64,000 nt of DNA from Halicephalobus mephisto (GCA_009193035.1 SWDT01000057.1:124001-188000), one strand, 5' to 3'. Positions 37,303-51,846 are shown, numbered from the stretch's first letter. Numbers and translations are program-made. The notes: generated by a model from the sequence alone, not told the origin.

Positions 37303-37708
37303 ATTATTGGAAAAATTTATTTATTTTTAAAGTTAATTTTGTAAAATGATCTCCTTAGGGATGATTTTTACTGTACTTTTTTGCTTGAGATATAGTGCCA
37401 AAATAAATAATTTTTGATTTTTATTTTAATTGAGAAAAATGGTTGAAAAGCCTATAGATAATATCTTTTGATTTTTATCTTTTATTTTATGAGAAAAAAT
37501 GGCCTTGGTCTTTTTGCTTTAAAGATCACCCGATTTATTTTAACATTTGCGTTTCGGCCGTCTTTCGAGAAGTCATACGCCTATAGAGTCCCAACAATCT
37601 CGATTTGCTAGTTTCGAAAGCGTTGTTTAAATTTTTGTTATTGATCTTTGGCCATTTTTTTGAAAAAGTTTTTTTAAATTTTTAGATATAATCGTGACGA
37701 TTATTTGA
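37303..37708. other. Intergenic region between ABHD16-like gene and alh-9
   Basis: AATAAA at 37402-37407 likely ends the upstream gene. A short G+C-balanced stretch at 37550-37620 and TTTTTAG near 37685, 24 bases before the alh-9 ATG, suggest its own promoter or an operon junction. The 406-bp spacing allows either. Confidence 0.4.
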
Positions 37709-39656
<1,948 letters not shown>

Positions 39657-40748
39657 TTTTTTTTAGGATTTTAGGATTTATAATGCATGTATTTTTTCAT
39701 GCTTTTTGTGGTTTTATTTAAATATATAGTTTTATAATTTGGAGGATATAGAATTGGGAGGGTCATGAAGAAGCTCCTCAGAAAGTAATTGGCCCCGAAA
39801 AAGAACGAAATTGAATGCAATTTGCTTCGACTGTTGAGTGCTAAATTCTTTTAAAAAATTGAAAATTGAAAAAAAACGTATTTTTAAAAAAAAAAGATTT
39901 TAAAAAATTTGAATTTTGTATTAAAAATTGAAGAATTTTTAATGATTTTTTGAAAAAAGATAGTAATCTAATTTTACTGATTCATATGCTAACTTGAAGT
40001 CAAGGAAATTTTTCCATGTTTTTGGACAGCCTACTTTCGACCACTTAGAGTGACAGGGGAAATGTGTCCGTTGCCGTCGGCAGTATTTGAGAAAACTTAT
40101 TTCGTAGTAGTTTCTTGGTGATGAATATCAAAAATATATAATATTTTTGAAAAAAAATGAAATTAATATTGTTAATTCCGTTAATAACTACAGTATTTGA
40201 GAAAGTAAGAGGGTATCCCTCGAAAGTTCCAATTCGTAGGTTTTTAAATTTTTAAAAATAAAAAAAAATAAAAATTAAATTTTTTAAAATAAAAAAAAAT
40301 AAAAATTAAATTTAAAAAAATTAAAAAAAAAATTTAAAAAAAAATAAAAATAAATTTAAAAAAAAATTAAATGACTTTTTCTTATAAAAAAATTTTCTTT
40401 CAAAATAAAAAATAATTTTTAAAAATTAAAATTTAACTTTTTTAAATAAATTTAGTTTTTTATGAAAATTTAACTTTTTTAAATAAATTTATTTTTTTAT
40501 GAAAATTCAAATTTTTTAAATAAATTAATTTTTTTATGAAAATTTAACTTTTTTAAATAAATTTAGTTTTTTATGAAAATTTAACTTTTTTAAATAAATT
40601 TATTTTTTTATGAAAATTCAAATTTTTTAAATAAATTAATTTTTTTATGAAAATTTAACTTTTTTAAATAAATTTAGTTTTTTTATGAAAATTTGAATTT
40701 TTTAAATAAATTTAGTTTTTATTTTTTTATAAAATAATTTATTTTCAG
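39657..40748 (+). other. glr-1 upstream region with a candidate signal-peptide exon
   Basis: The alh-9 3' UTR is followed by a G+C-balanced patch at 39960-40130 (probable glr-1 promoter). ATG at 40157 starts MKLILLIPLITTVFEK, signal-peptide-like, and meets a GTAAGA donor after 40204. Its phase is 0, but the next recognised glr-1 exon at 40749 needs one carried base. So either another exon intervenes or this is not the first exon. 40240-40735 is an A+T-rich tandem repeat of TTTTATGAAAATTTAACTTT type. Confidence 0.35.
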
Positions 40749-43700
40749 AAACTTTTACGACGCCTAGTGATCGAGAACAAGGAGTCATTGTTGCTTTAAA
40801 TTTTACCGTAAACCGGATAAATTCGGCTACTCATACTCCATTTTTAATTTCACACAAAAACAAAGCTCTCAGACAAGCCCAGGGGGACATTTGGGGTGTA
40901 ATGAGAAAAAGTAAAATTTTTTAACTTAAAAAAATTAAAAAAAAATTAAATTTTTAAGTTTGTGGAGAACTAGAAAACGGCTTCATGATGATGCTGACAG
41001 GAGACAGTTCCAAAACTCATGAAGCATATAGAACCATCGCCAATTCCCTTGAAATTCCGTTGATTAACTGGGACTTTCTTTCTTCTTCGTTGCTGGAAAA
41101 CTTTGTTAACAAGTAAGTGCAAGTTACAGTATCAACCATGTTTTTAGAATTATTGCTTGTAATTTGATTTACTATACTGTAATAAGGAAGTATTGTAGGT
41201 TATGAGGAACTCCAGGATGGAGTCTGTAATTTGAATTATCTATGATGTTTTTAAAGCTTCTGATTCAGAAGTTATGGCATCTGCAAAACAGAGTACAGTA
41301 GAATTCATAAGTTCGGAATTATTAGCTGCATTTTAGTTTGTTATGCAGTAATAGAGAAGTACTGTAGGGTATTAATATCCTTACAGTAGGTTCTACAATT
41401 TGAGATATTAAGTATATTTTTGAAGCTTCTGTTTCAGAAGTTATGGCATCTGGAAAACAAAGTACAGTAGAATTCATGAGTTTAGAGCTATTCATTGTAA
41501 TTTGTTTCATTATGCAGTAATAGAGAAGTATTGTAAGGTATTAGAATCTTCTTAGTGAGGTCTACAATAAAAATTATTAAAGATTACTGTTCACAATATG
41601 TTTCAAAAGTTACGGTGCAAAATCTGAAACGCTTTAGGAAATTGGAATTTCTCGTCATGACTTCCGAAGTATACTGTATACAGTAATCTTTGGTAACCTA
41701 AATTCGAGATCTTTTTTAAAAGATCCTAAGTTGTCAAAGATTACTGTATACAGTTTACTTTAATATTTTTAAAAAATTCAGATTTTTAGCCATGACTTCC
41801 GAGGTATACTGTATACAGTAATCCATACTGTAGATCTTTTTGAAAATATTTCAGCAATCTACAGTAATTTTTTGTTACTTTTTAATTAAATTTTACTTAG
41901 TAATCCTAAAATTACAAATCATACTGTAGGGAAGCGGATTCTGAAAAATTGTTAAAATTTAATTTCAGCTTCGAAGTGAGCGTCAAACCCTCAAACGCAG
42001 AGCTGATGGCAGATCTCATTATTTTGAAAAATTGGAAAAATTTTATTTACATGCATGATGGACAAAAAAAAGGAGCAGTTAATTTAGAATTAATTTATAA
42101 ATATTTAAGAAAAAAATCTAATGAATCAATAACTAGTGAACTTATGGAACTTCCGAAAGAAATCGACGATTTTTCGGAATTTTTGAGACTTTTCGATCTT
42201 AATAGATTTTTGAAAAATACAACAAAGTAAGTTTTTGATAAATTTAAAAAATTTAAATTTTACTTTTAAAAAATTTAAATTTTACTTTTAAAAAATTGAA
42301 ATTTTATTTTTTTTTTAATTTAAATTTTATTTTTTAAAAATTTAAAGAATTTTGAAATTTTATAAAAAATTCTGAACTCTTTCAAAATTTCTCAATTTTT
42401 CAAAAAATTATAAATTTTTACAAAAAAATAATTTTCAACCCAAAAATTCGTAAAAAAAGTAATTTTTAATTTTTGTAAAAAAATTATTTTTTTAAAAAAT
42501 GCAAAAATTTGTAAAAAATAATTTTTTAAAAATGCAAAAATTTCTAAAAAGTAATTTTTATTTTTAAAACATTTTAGTCGTATTATTCTGGATGCCGAGA
42601 ACAGTTATCGACAACAACAACTTTTAAGTGCCATCAGATCAGCTCAATTTAATCAAGCCAATTACCACTATGTCGTTGCAAATTTTGATTTCCAGCCTTA
42701 CGATGTCGAAATGTTCCAAAGTGGAAACATCAACATAACTGGTTTCCAGATTATCAACAGAGAACTCAGGGAGTTTTCTCTTCTTCAAAGAGCTATCGAA
42801 CATTCCAAGTACTCTGAAAAAGAAAAGCATGTGGATTTGGAGGTCGGTTTATCCGGATAATTATCTTCTTTGTTCTTTTTTCAACAAGCAAAACAAATCG
42901 TCTTCCGCAAATTACTGTATTGTGGATTATAATTTTCCACCGAGATTAATGAGTAGTCATTAAGGCAGGATAACGAACAAGGGATCTAGTAAAAAGAGAT
43001 TTGTAAAAAAGGATCTAGGAAAAAGGATTTGTAAAAAGAAATTCGCAAAAAGGGATCTGGTAAAAAGGATCTAGTAAAAAGGAATCTAGTAAAAAGGGAT
43101 CTGGTAAAAAGGGATTTGTAAAAAAGGATCTAGTAAAAAGAGATCTGGTAAAAAAGGATCTAGTAAAAAGAAATTCGCAAAAAGGGATCTGGTAAAAAGG
43201 ATCTAGTAAAAAGAGATCTGTTAGGGGATCTGATGAAAAAATTTGTAAAAAGAGATATGTTAAAAAGGGATCTGATAGAAAAATTTGTAAAAAGAGATAT
43301 GTTAAAAAGGGATCTGATAGAAAAATTTGTAAAAAGAGATCTGATAAAAAAAATCGTAAAGAGATCTAGTAAAAAGAAATTTGTAAAAAAGGATCTAGTA
43401 AAAAGGGATCTGTTAAAGGATCTGATGAAAAAATTTGTAAAAAGAGATCTGATAAAAAATTGTAAAGAGATCTGGTAAAAAGAAATTTGCAAAAAGAGAT
43501 CTGGTAAAAGAATCGTAGAGACCTGATGCTAAGAAATTTGTAAAAAAATTTATAAAAAAATCTAGTAAATAGTGCTTTATTGTATCTTTTGGTGTGCTAA
43601 CCGAGACTAGATAGCGAAGGATCCACACAAAATTAAAAATACTTTTTAAGATTTAATAATAAACAAAAATTTAAAATTTTCTTATCGGCGCTTCCTGTTT

Positions 43701-46700
43701 TTCGTTGTGGGACTTCCCTTGACCAAATCTTCCTCTTTTACATCGATGCGGAACACGTACTTGATTGGTCTCCTCGCTTTTCGGGCCGTACGATAGTTAT
43801 CCCCTGCGGCATTTACTCTCCGTTTTTCTCCTTTTTCGATTAAGCCTGATTTTGAGATTCTTCTCAAATTAATTTTTTTACTTAGCTGAAATATTATGTT
43901 AATTTAACTGTAAAAAAGTTAATATAAAAACGACATAAATAAATCTTGCGAAATAGAAGGGAGTAAATGTCGCTGGAGGGCAACTGTCATACGGCAGTTC
44001 TTCATTACTGTTGTGTTCTCTTACTTCCGACTAGGTTACCTACCCCAATCATAGAAATTTCGACTGAGTTACAAACCTCATCATTGAAATTTCGACTAAG
44101 TTACAAACCTCATCATTGAAATTTCGACTAAGTTACAAACCTCATCATAGAAATTTCAACTGAGTTATATACCCCATCATAGAAATTTCGACTAGGTTAC
44201 CTACCCCAATCATTGAAATTTCGACTGAGTTACAAACCTCATCATAAAAATTTCGACTGAGTTACAAACCTGAATCATAAAAATTTCGACTAAGTTACCT
44301 ACCCCCTCATAAAATTTTCGACTAGATTACATATCTCATCATAGAAATTTAGAAAATTTCAAAATCCATCTAAAAACGAAAACTATATAAAATTAAAACT
44401 TTAAATTACTGTAGTTCCTAAAATTCAAGACAAATTTTGTAAAAATTATTTTTAATTGTTATAATTTACCACTTGTTATTAAATAATTTAAAATCAAAAT
44501 TGTAACCTAATTTCCTGTCATTTTTAAAAACAAAAATTCGTTTCAAGACAAATTTTGCGAAATTTTGATTTTGAATTTTCTTCCAGACTCGGCTGGCTTT
44601 TGTTCATGATGCTGTTCTGGTAGCTCAACAAGCTTTGGATTTGGCTTTGAAGAAGAATGATTCACTTTTCCATCACAATTTCCGACATGGAGATCTTTAC
44701 AATAGAGGACAACCTGGCATATACTGTAATCCTGCCAATGACAAAAGAAATCCCGACCGACAATTTGCGACTTTTGAACACGGAAAAACTATCGCAAAAG
44801 CACTAAAAAACGTAAAATTATCTGCTGTAGATGGAACTTTGACAGGAACCATTGAATTCGACAGAATTGGTGTTCGGAAAAATTACTACGTTAACGTAAT
44901 TGATCTTGTTTCAAGTTCTAAATTCTCCTTCAACAGAAAAGAAGTAAATTCTTTACCTATTTCCCATCTACAGTAACCTTTCAGATTTTCGCTTGGAGAC
45001 AGAGTGAAGGATTCGTAACAAACAGGACTGTAGCCCAACACACAAGGAAACCTCAGATGGATTCTTCTACGAAGAAAAAAGTCAGGGTAGTTACAGTGCT
45101 AGTTGAGCCATTCGTGATGATCAAGAAGAATTGTGAGAACTCTAGTACCGCAGAATGTACGGGAAATGATAGATTCGAAGGGTACTGTATTGACTTGTTA
45201 AAACTGCTGAATGACAGGATCGAAGACTTCAATTACGAAATATTCCTCAGTGCAGGAAACAAGTATGGCACTAAACAGCCCGACGGATCCTGGGATGGTA
45301 TGATCGGATATCTGCTTAAAGGAGAAGCAGAAGTCGCCGTTGCTTCTCTGACCATCAACCAAGTAAGTCCTACAGCAATAGTTGTAGAATCCATAAAGCC
45401 TAAGCATAAGATAGGGAAATGTCAGAATTGTTCAATACACCAAAGACAATAGACCTTAACAGCTGTACGACAGTTACTTCCTTAGGGGATTTACTCAAGT
45501 TGATTTCGAGATTTCTTGGAGTGATTTTCTAGCCACAATTGTCATTTCATAACGCAAAAACTTTAAAAAACAGACGAATATTACGAAATCAAAGACCAAA
45601 TGCAAGTCTGCTTTTTCCTTTTCGTCCTTGATTAGCATTTTGAGTCTATCTAAAGACCAAAAATCTCAGTCTAAAAAAGTATAAAATAAGTTTTACGAAA
45701 TCAGAGAGAAAACGTTTCAAGATCACAATAATCAACGATGGAAGAATTAATAATAATGAAAAAAATAATAAAATCAACAAAATAATAATAACAAAGTATT
45801 AAACTGGTAAAGTAAAATAAGGGAAAAATAGTTAAAAAATAATAATATAGTTGAAAAATAATAAAATAGTTAAAAAATAATAAAATAGTTCGAAAATTTA
45901 AAAAAATAACGCGCAGCTGCTACTTAGCAGTTTCCCAACCTACAGTACACCAACTAATGAACGCACAGGGGTTTTCGTTTCGGGACCGTGTTTTTTGCCT
46001 TGCTTGCGCTTTGAGTTGAAGAGTTTCAGTCCTGAAATAATCAAATTGAATTTTAAACGGATTTCAGCACAGAGAACGAGTAGTGGACTTCAGCAAGCCC
46101 TACATGACGACAGGAATATCCATCATGATCAAGAAACCAGATAAACAAGAATTTTCTGTTTTTTCTTTTATGCAACCGTTGAGCAGCGAAATCTGGATGT
46201 ACATTATCTTCGCTTATGTCGGAGTTTCTGTGGTTATTTTCTTAGTTTCTAGATTCTCACCGTATGAATGGAGAGTGGAAGAAATGGCAAACGGAGGATT
46301 CACAATTTCGAACGATTTTTCAGTATATAATTGTCTGTGGTTCACTTTGGCGGCGTTTATGCAACAAGGAACGGATATCCTTCCGAGATCCATCAGCGGG
46401 AGGATTGCCAGCAGTGCATGGTGGTTTTTTACGATGATTATTGTTTCGTCATATACGGCTAATTTGGCTGCTTTTTTGACTTTGGAGAAAATGCAAGCCC
46501 CGATCGAAAGTGTAGAAGATCTGGCAAAACAAACAAAAATAAAATACGGTATTCAACAAGGAGGATCTACAGCCGAATTTTTCAGGTATTCTTCCGTTCA
46601 AGTATACCAAAGAATGTGGAGATTCATGGAATCCCAAGTGCCTTCTGTTTTTACTTCTTCTTACGCAGAAGGCATCGACAGGGTCAGAAGCCACAAAGGA

Positions 46701-47823
46701 CGATACGCCTTCCTTCTGGAGGCCACGGCCAACGAGTACGCAAATACCCGGAAGCCTTGTGACACCATGAAAGTCGGGGCCAACCTGAACAGCGTCGGAT
46801 ACGGTGTCGCTACCCCGTTTGGATCTGAGTGGAAGTAAGTTTTAAATTTTCCAAAAATAGTCACTATTTTCCAATTACCTTTTAAAACTATCGAATTCCC
46901 AAATTTATTAAACATATTTAAATTCAATTTCTCTCATTAATATTTTTTTTTAAAATTACAAAAAATAAAAATCTCATATATCAAAATTTGAAATTTTTTC
47001 CAATTGCCTTTTAAAACTATCGAATTTCCAAATTTATTAAACATATTTAAATTCAATTTCTCTCATTAATAAATATATATTTTTTAAAATTACAAAAAGT
47101 AAAAAAATCGAAAACCTAGAGTTTAAAACTTCCTAGTATTTTTTAAAAAATAATAACATTAAATTTTACTTCTGAATCTACTTTGAAACGGATTAAATTT
47201 AATAATGGATAATTTTTCGAAATATTTTTGAATAATTTTAATTTCAGAGATCAGATAAATCTGGCTATTCTCGCTTTACAAGAAAGAGGAGAATTGAAAA
47301 AATTAGAAAACAAATGGTGGTACGATCGAGGACAGTGTGATCAAGGGATATCGGACGGATCCAGTGCGAGTTTGAATCTCAGCAAAGTCGCCGGGATATT
47401 TTACATCCTAATGGGAGGAATGATAGTGTCCATGTTCACCGCCTTGGCCGAGTTCATATACAGATCCAGGATCGAAGCCAGAAAAGGACAAATCAGCTCT
47501 ATGGTACGTGAATTAATTCATTTATTTTCGAATTAAAGTAACTTCAGAAAGACTTGAGAGAATCGTTCTACGGCCAACTGAAGCTGTCTCTTCAAGGCGG
47601 GGCCGTGGCGAAGGAAGGGACTGCGGCCCATGAAGCCCTCAAGTTCCAGAAGGCCTCATCCTTGCTCCCAGCTGCTTATAGTGACCCCAATCAGTCATCG
47701 GCAGCCTCGACGGCCAGTGCCAGTACAATCCACAAGAGAAAAGACCAAAACAGCAAGAACCAAAATAATAACCACTCTTTAAAACCCCCGAATATCCATC
47801 GAGCTTACAATACTGCTGTGTAA
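40749..47823 (+). CDS. glr-1: AMPA-type ionotropic glutamate receptor GLR-1 (first coding exon not found)
   Basis: Postsynaptic glutamate-gated cation channel of command interneurons in C. elegans. Exons 40749-40910, 40959-41112, 41969-42226, 42578-42842, 44587-44943, 44985-45362, 46068-46834, 47248-47503 and 47548-47823 join in frame, about 957 residues. The amino-terminal domain includes [15 protein letters not shown]1 contains [16 protein letters not shown] with the glutamate-binding Arg. The pore [17 protein letters not shown] carries Gln at the Q/R site. M3 has [14 protein letters not shown]2 has GGSTAEFF and the ligand-binding Glu in [12 protein letters not shown]. The C-terminus ends YNTAV, the PDZ-binding TAV known for GLR-1. 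The signal peptide is missing from this model. Introns 3 and 5 are long and repetitive; a minus-strand frame sits in intron 5. Confidence 0.93.
41130..41940. repeat. Family A repeats and TATACTGTATACAGTA units in a glr-1 intron
   Basis: 41150-41580 carries two copies of the repeat found in the last pept-1 intron (CAGAAGTTATGGCATCTG, ACAGTAGAATTCATGAGTTT), here in reversed window orientation. 41590-41830 then has two related units with CATGACTTCCGA and GTATACTGTATACAGTAATC, a near-perfect short palindrome. Confidence 0.75.
42960..43570. repeat. GGATCTAGTAAAAAG minisatellite in glr-1 intron 5
   Basis: About 30 copies of a roughly 15-22 bp purine-rich unit, alternating GGATCTAGTAAAAAG, GGGATCTGGTAAAAAG and GATTTGTAAAAA. 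A longer-period duplication is visible between about 43210 and 43470. Open frames on both strands (KFVKRDL and [10 protein letters not shown] repeats) are artefacts. Confidence 0.9.
43682..43896 (-). CDS. Unassigned basic open frame nested antisense in glr-1 intron 5
   Basis: On the minus strand, ATATTTCAG is followed by an open frame that reads [18 protein letters not shown], then [20 protein letters not shown], and ends KNRKRR before a stop at 43682. About 70 codons, very basic, with codon use and base content unlike the flanking repeats. No start codon is in the exon; an ATG-led frame upstream near 44000 does not join cleanly. It may be the last exon of a nested gene, a retained gene fragment or chance. 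I do not recognise the protein. Confidence 0.3.
44035..44345. repeat. Tandem repeat, unit about 35 bp, nine copies, glr-1 intron 5
   Basis: Units of GAAATTTCGACTAAGTTACA followed by AACCTCATCAT(T/A). Variants alternate TACCTACCCC and TACAAACCTC. Confidence 0.9.
45363..46067. repeat. glr-1 intron 7 with dispersed GTTTCGGGACCG element
   Basis: The 705-bp intron has an A+T-rich middle with AATAATAAAATAGTT repeats and, near 45967-46000, GGGGTTTTCGTTTCGGGACC followed by GTGTTTTTTGC. The latter closely matches hpk-1 intron 2 near 27036-27065. Confidence 0.55.
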
Positions 47824-47833
47824 AAGTGAATTT

Positions 47834-48700
47834 TTATAAAGTGGTGTTTTCTATGAACGACTTCAAAGGGAGATACAGCGCCTTGTTGTTGGGAATCCCG
47901 TGTCTGCCTTCGTGGTACAGCAGAACCGGGTCCATATAGCAGTTCCTGGCCAATTCCTCTGTGTAGTTGGCAGGAATTACAGTGTCGTAAGTAGAAAGAA
48001 TAAAAAGATTCCTCACGTCGTGTTTGAAGTCCATCAAATCCCGGTGTTGGTCAATTTTCGAGGGAAAACCGGCAAAAACCACGATTCCTTTGAAAAAAGT
48101 CCTTCCGAATTTCGCACAGTGAGTCAAAAACAGATGAGCCATGGTTCCTCCTTGACTAAATCCCAGAATGGCATCGTAAGGACCGTTTTCTTCACAATGC
48201 TTATCTAGGATTTCTATGGATCTCTCGAAGCCGTAAGATTTCTTAGAAGTCGAATGAGCATAAAATTCACCAGATTCCGTAGTGGCATACCAGGATAATT
48301 CTGACTCTACCTGCGGTTCATCACCAACTTTAGCCATATGAGGGGCATCGATATAATCTAAAAATAGCTATATGAAGATCTTTAAGAAATTAATATAAAA
48401 ATCCCAAAAATATGAAGATCTTTGAAAATAGATATAAGAATCCTAAAAAATATTTTAAATTCTTAAAAATGATCTATATATAAGTTTTTAAAAGTAGATA
48501 TATAAAAAGTTTTAAAAATACATTGTGGAAAATTTTAGACATATATATGAAATTTTTTAAATTCAAAAATCCTAAAACTCACCGAATTCCGCTGTTTTCG
48601 AAAACTTCTGCCTGATACTACCCATCTTCTGTCGCAAAGCTCTTCCGTTCTGACGATATCCATGAAGACATAGGAATCTATAAGGACGATCCGAAGCCAT
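47834..48700 (-). CDS. OVCA2-like serine hydrolase (FSH family)
   Basis: Small alpha/beta hydrolase related to human OVCA2 and yeast FSH1, thought to act on esters; physiological substrate not established. Exons 48700-48583 and 48357-47834 give 213 residues. Motifs are the oxyanion/N-terminal strand RFLCLHGYRQNG, the nucleophile GFSQGG with Ser107, an Asp in STYDTVIP and the C-terminal His in EGRHGIP. Nothing is missing from the catalytic set. It converges on glr-1 with only 10 bp between stop codons, so the two 3' UTRs must overlap. Its start lies about 160 bp from the dph-1 start on the other strand, suggesting a shared promoter. Confidence 0.9.
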
Positions 48701-48863
48701 AATAAAAAATAAAAATAAAAAATAAATAAAAATTAAATTAAATAAAAAATTTTAAACGACGATGTACGCAGACTTAATTTATCGTTTTAGGACCGCTATT
48801 TTGACAGACTTTGTTGAAGTTCTTTATCCTACTTTATTACTCTTTTCTTTCTGCTTTGTTCTT

Positions 48864-50578
48864 ATGGCTCGTCGGATTCGCGAAGAAGTAGAAGCAATTT
48901 TGAAGGATGAAAATCTCCAAAATGACTTGAAAATTGTAAGTTTTTATAAATTCATATATGGATTTTATTTTTTTCCAGTTGCCTCAGAACTACACTTTCG
49001 AAGTGCCAAAAACGATCTGGAAGATCCGGGACACGAAGGCCAAACTTGTGGCTTTGCAGTTCCCGGAAGGTTTGTTGATGTACTCTTGCGTGATCGCGGA
49101 TATCCTGTCCAAGTACACCGATTGCGAAATCGTCATCATGGGGGACGTTACTTACGGAGCTTGTTGCGTCGATGATTACTCCGCCAGATCACTAGGTAAA
49201 TAATTATTTCGAAATCTTCTCATATATGAATTTTACAGGCTGTGACTTGTTAGTTCATTACGGACACAGTTGTCTCGTCCCTATTCAAGACACATCCGGC
49301 ATTCAGATGCTTTACGTGTTCGTTAACATCGATCTCAACCTGAGTCATTTCATCGAAGTTGCTCAGATTCATTTGAAGACTTACGGGACTCTTGCTTTAG
49401 TCAGTACGATCCAGTTCGTCGCTAGTTTACAAGTAAGTAAGACTTCGGAGCCCAATTTTATTTGTTTTTTCAGATTTTAAAAAAAGAACTAATCGAGAAG
49501 GGAATCAACGTCATGATCCCCCAATGCAGTCCATTAAGTCCTGGCGAAATCCTGGGTTGCACATCTCCAAAACTGCCAGATAACACTGGAGCAATCGTGT
49601 GAGTTGGAATTTTTGTCTTCCATGCAATAATTTTACATAAAATATATGTTATCATGATATGTAACATATATCACTCTTGTTTCCCATATGATATACGTTA
49701 TTACCGTGATATATACTACATATTATGGTTTCGTTTATGATACATATCATTATTTCATATATGATACATCATTCTTAATCCATATGTAATATGTAGTTTT
49801 ACTTTATATATAGTGTACATATAACTGTTGCTTTGCACTATTTTGTATAGTGTTACGTTGTACATTATATACAATAATCGTTTTATGTACTTTATTATAA
49901 TTATTACCTTATGTCATTATTTTGCTTGTTATTTATTTGTATTATTTTATTTATCGTTATATTTCGTTTTTAGTTACATTGGAGATGGTCGTTTTCATCT
50001 TGAATCGATAATGATCCAAAATCCGAGTATTCCTGCGTTCCAGTACAATCCATATTCAAGAAAATTAACAAAGGAAGACTATGGATTTAATGTGATGGTC
50101 CGTAATCGTCTAAATGCTGTTGAAAATGCGAAAAAATCTAGTTGTTTTGGATTGATCCAAGGAACTATTGGTCGACAAGGCAATCCTAGGATTTTTGATG
50201 ACTTGGAAGGAAAATTAACGACGAAAAATAAAACTTTTTTGAGGGTTTTATTGTCGGAAATTTTTTCAAATAAATTAGATCTTTTTAAGGATATAGAATG
50301 GTAAGTTTTTTTTAAATATGTTTTAATTTATTATTTTTTTTAGTTGGACCCAAGTGGCCTGTCCTAGATTATCCATAGATTGGGGAGTTTCGTTTTCAAA
50401 GCCGTTATTGACACCTTACGAATTGTCTTGTGCTTTAGACTTTACTAAATTCACCCAAGATGATTATCCGATGGATTTCTATGCGTATGACTCTAGGGGT
50501 CCCTGGACAAACAACAACGAAAAATATAGACCAAAACGGATCCATCGTCCTCGTGTCAATATCGGCACTACGGTATAG
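48864..50578 (+). CDS. dph-1: Diphthamide biosynthesis protein DPH1 (Fe-S radical enzyme)
   Basis: With DPH2 it transfers the 3-amino-3-carboxypropyl group of SAM to the histidine of elongation factor 2, first step of diphthamide. Exons 48864-48935, 48979-49195, 49239-49432, 49474-49598, 49974-50300 and 50344-50578 give 389 residues. DPH1-specific stretches include [63 protein letters not shown] and [11 protein letters not shown]. Cluster cysteines would be Cys86, one of Cys179/Cys190, and Cys318. The ATG at 48864 ([10 protein letters not shown]) fits the family. An in-frame ATG at 48762 would add a hydrophobic 34-residue leader and is probably leader or outron, since a TTTTAG lies between. 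Confidence 0.93.
49599..49973. other. dph-1 intron 4 with alternating ATATGAT repeats
   Basis: A 375-bp intron rich in irregular ATATGATATA, ATATATCA and ATGATACATATCA pieces with dyad symmetry. The open frame starting at 49828 is merely the 3' part of the intron running into exon 5. Confidence 0.6.
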
Positions 50579-50998
50579 AATTACATTTTTGTTTTTGGCT
50601 ATTGATTTTTGTTGAGTTTTAAATTATAAAGATTTTCCCTAAGGCAATTTTATGGTTTTTAGTCTTTTTGAGTTTTTTGAAGCAATCGGAAAGACAGCTG
50701 CCAAGTTTTTGGAAGATTTTTTTCCTCTTGGGTTTGATTAATGAATTTTTTTTGGGTTTTATGAGAAATATTTAAAAATAATTAAAATAATTAAAAGTAA
50801 TTAAAATTAAAGTTTAAAGTTGATCGGACTTATGTAAGCAAATCCATCAAAGGTGAGCAGCCGTGTTCGACAATTCATCAATTTATGTCAGTTAAATAGT
50901 TGTAATATTTAAAACAAGAAAGTAATCAATTAAATATTGAAGATAAATTTTAAAAAATTTAAAAATGAAATTGTTTATTCGAAAATTGAAAATTTGTT

Positions 50999-51283
50999 TT
51001 ATTTTTCTCTCCGATAAATAAACATTACAGTAGTGGGGATTTTTTGAAAAATCATCGACATAAAACATTTGGATCTATAGTTAGAAAAAACGAAAATCGA
51101 GGGATCAAAGATTAGGCTAAAGTTGTGCAATTGGAAATGTAACGTCGAATCTCGAAACGAATTCCTGAAAAAACCATAACGAGTCTTGTGGACGTTTCGC
51201 AAACGAGTGGAGCCTAATGCAGGAGATTGAAAGTTCATGGGAATCGTTTTTCTGTCAATTGTGGTTATTTTGAATCTGTCCAC
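50999..51283 (-). other. Unassigned open frame, 94 codons
   Basis: Minus-strand frame containing MNFQSPALGSTRLRNVHKTR and RDSTLHFQLHNF. Less A/T-biased than its surroundings. No family recognised, no clear splice partners. May be non-coding. Confidence 0.15.
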
Positions 51284-51846
51284 ATTCTGAAGCCAATGAT
51301 CTACATTCTGAAGCTATTTATATCCTGAAATTTATATATATATTTTAAATTTATATATTCTGAAGTCAATGATTATATTATTTTCCTTATATTTCAAAGT
51401 TAATCATCTTTTTTAATTTTGTTTATATTCTGAAGCCAAAGATCTACATTCTGAAGCCATTTATATCCTGAAATTTATATATATATTCTGAAGTCAATGA
51501 TTATATTATTATTTTTCATATATTTCGAAGTTAATCATCTTTTCTAATTTTATTTATATTCTGAAGCCAATGATCTACATTCTGAAGTCAAAGATCTACG
51601 TTTTGAAGCTATTTATATCCTGAAATCTCCACCTATTTAGTAAATTTTTATATTCTGAAACTTATGATCTATATTATGATTTTCCCGTATCTTAGTTTCG
51701 ATTCATATTTTTGTTTCTTTTATTTTCTGCATCTAATGGTCCATATTTTGATTTTCTCTATATTTTGAGACTAATGGTCTGTGTTCTGCGTTTGTTTATA
51801 CTTTAAAACCTATAGTTCATCTTCCAAGTTTATGTATATTCTCGAA

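Noticed and set aside
43160..43492. Frames on both strands with [10 protein letters not shown] and KKFVKRDL repeats
   Set aside because: Both strands of the glr-1 intron minisatellite are open; no selection for one frame is visible.
48762..48863. Upstream ATG for dph-1 giving a hydrophobic leader
   Set aside because: DPH1 is cytosolic, the family N-terminus fits the ATG at 48864, and a TTTTAG acceptor lies between the two ATGs.
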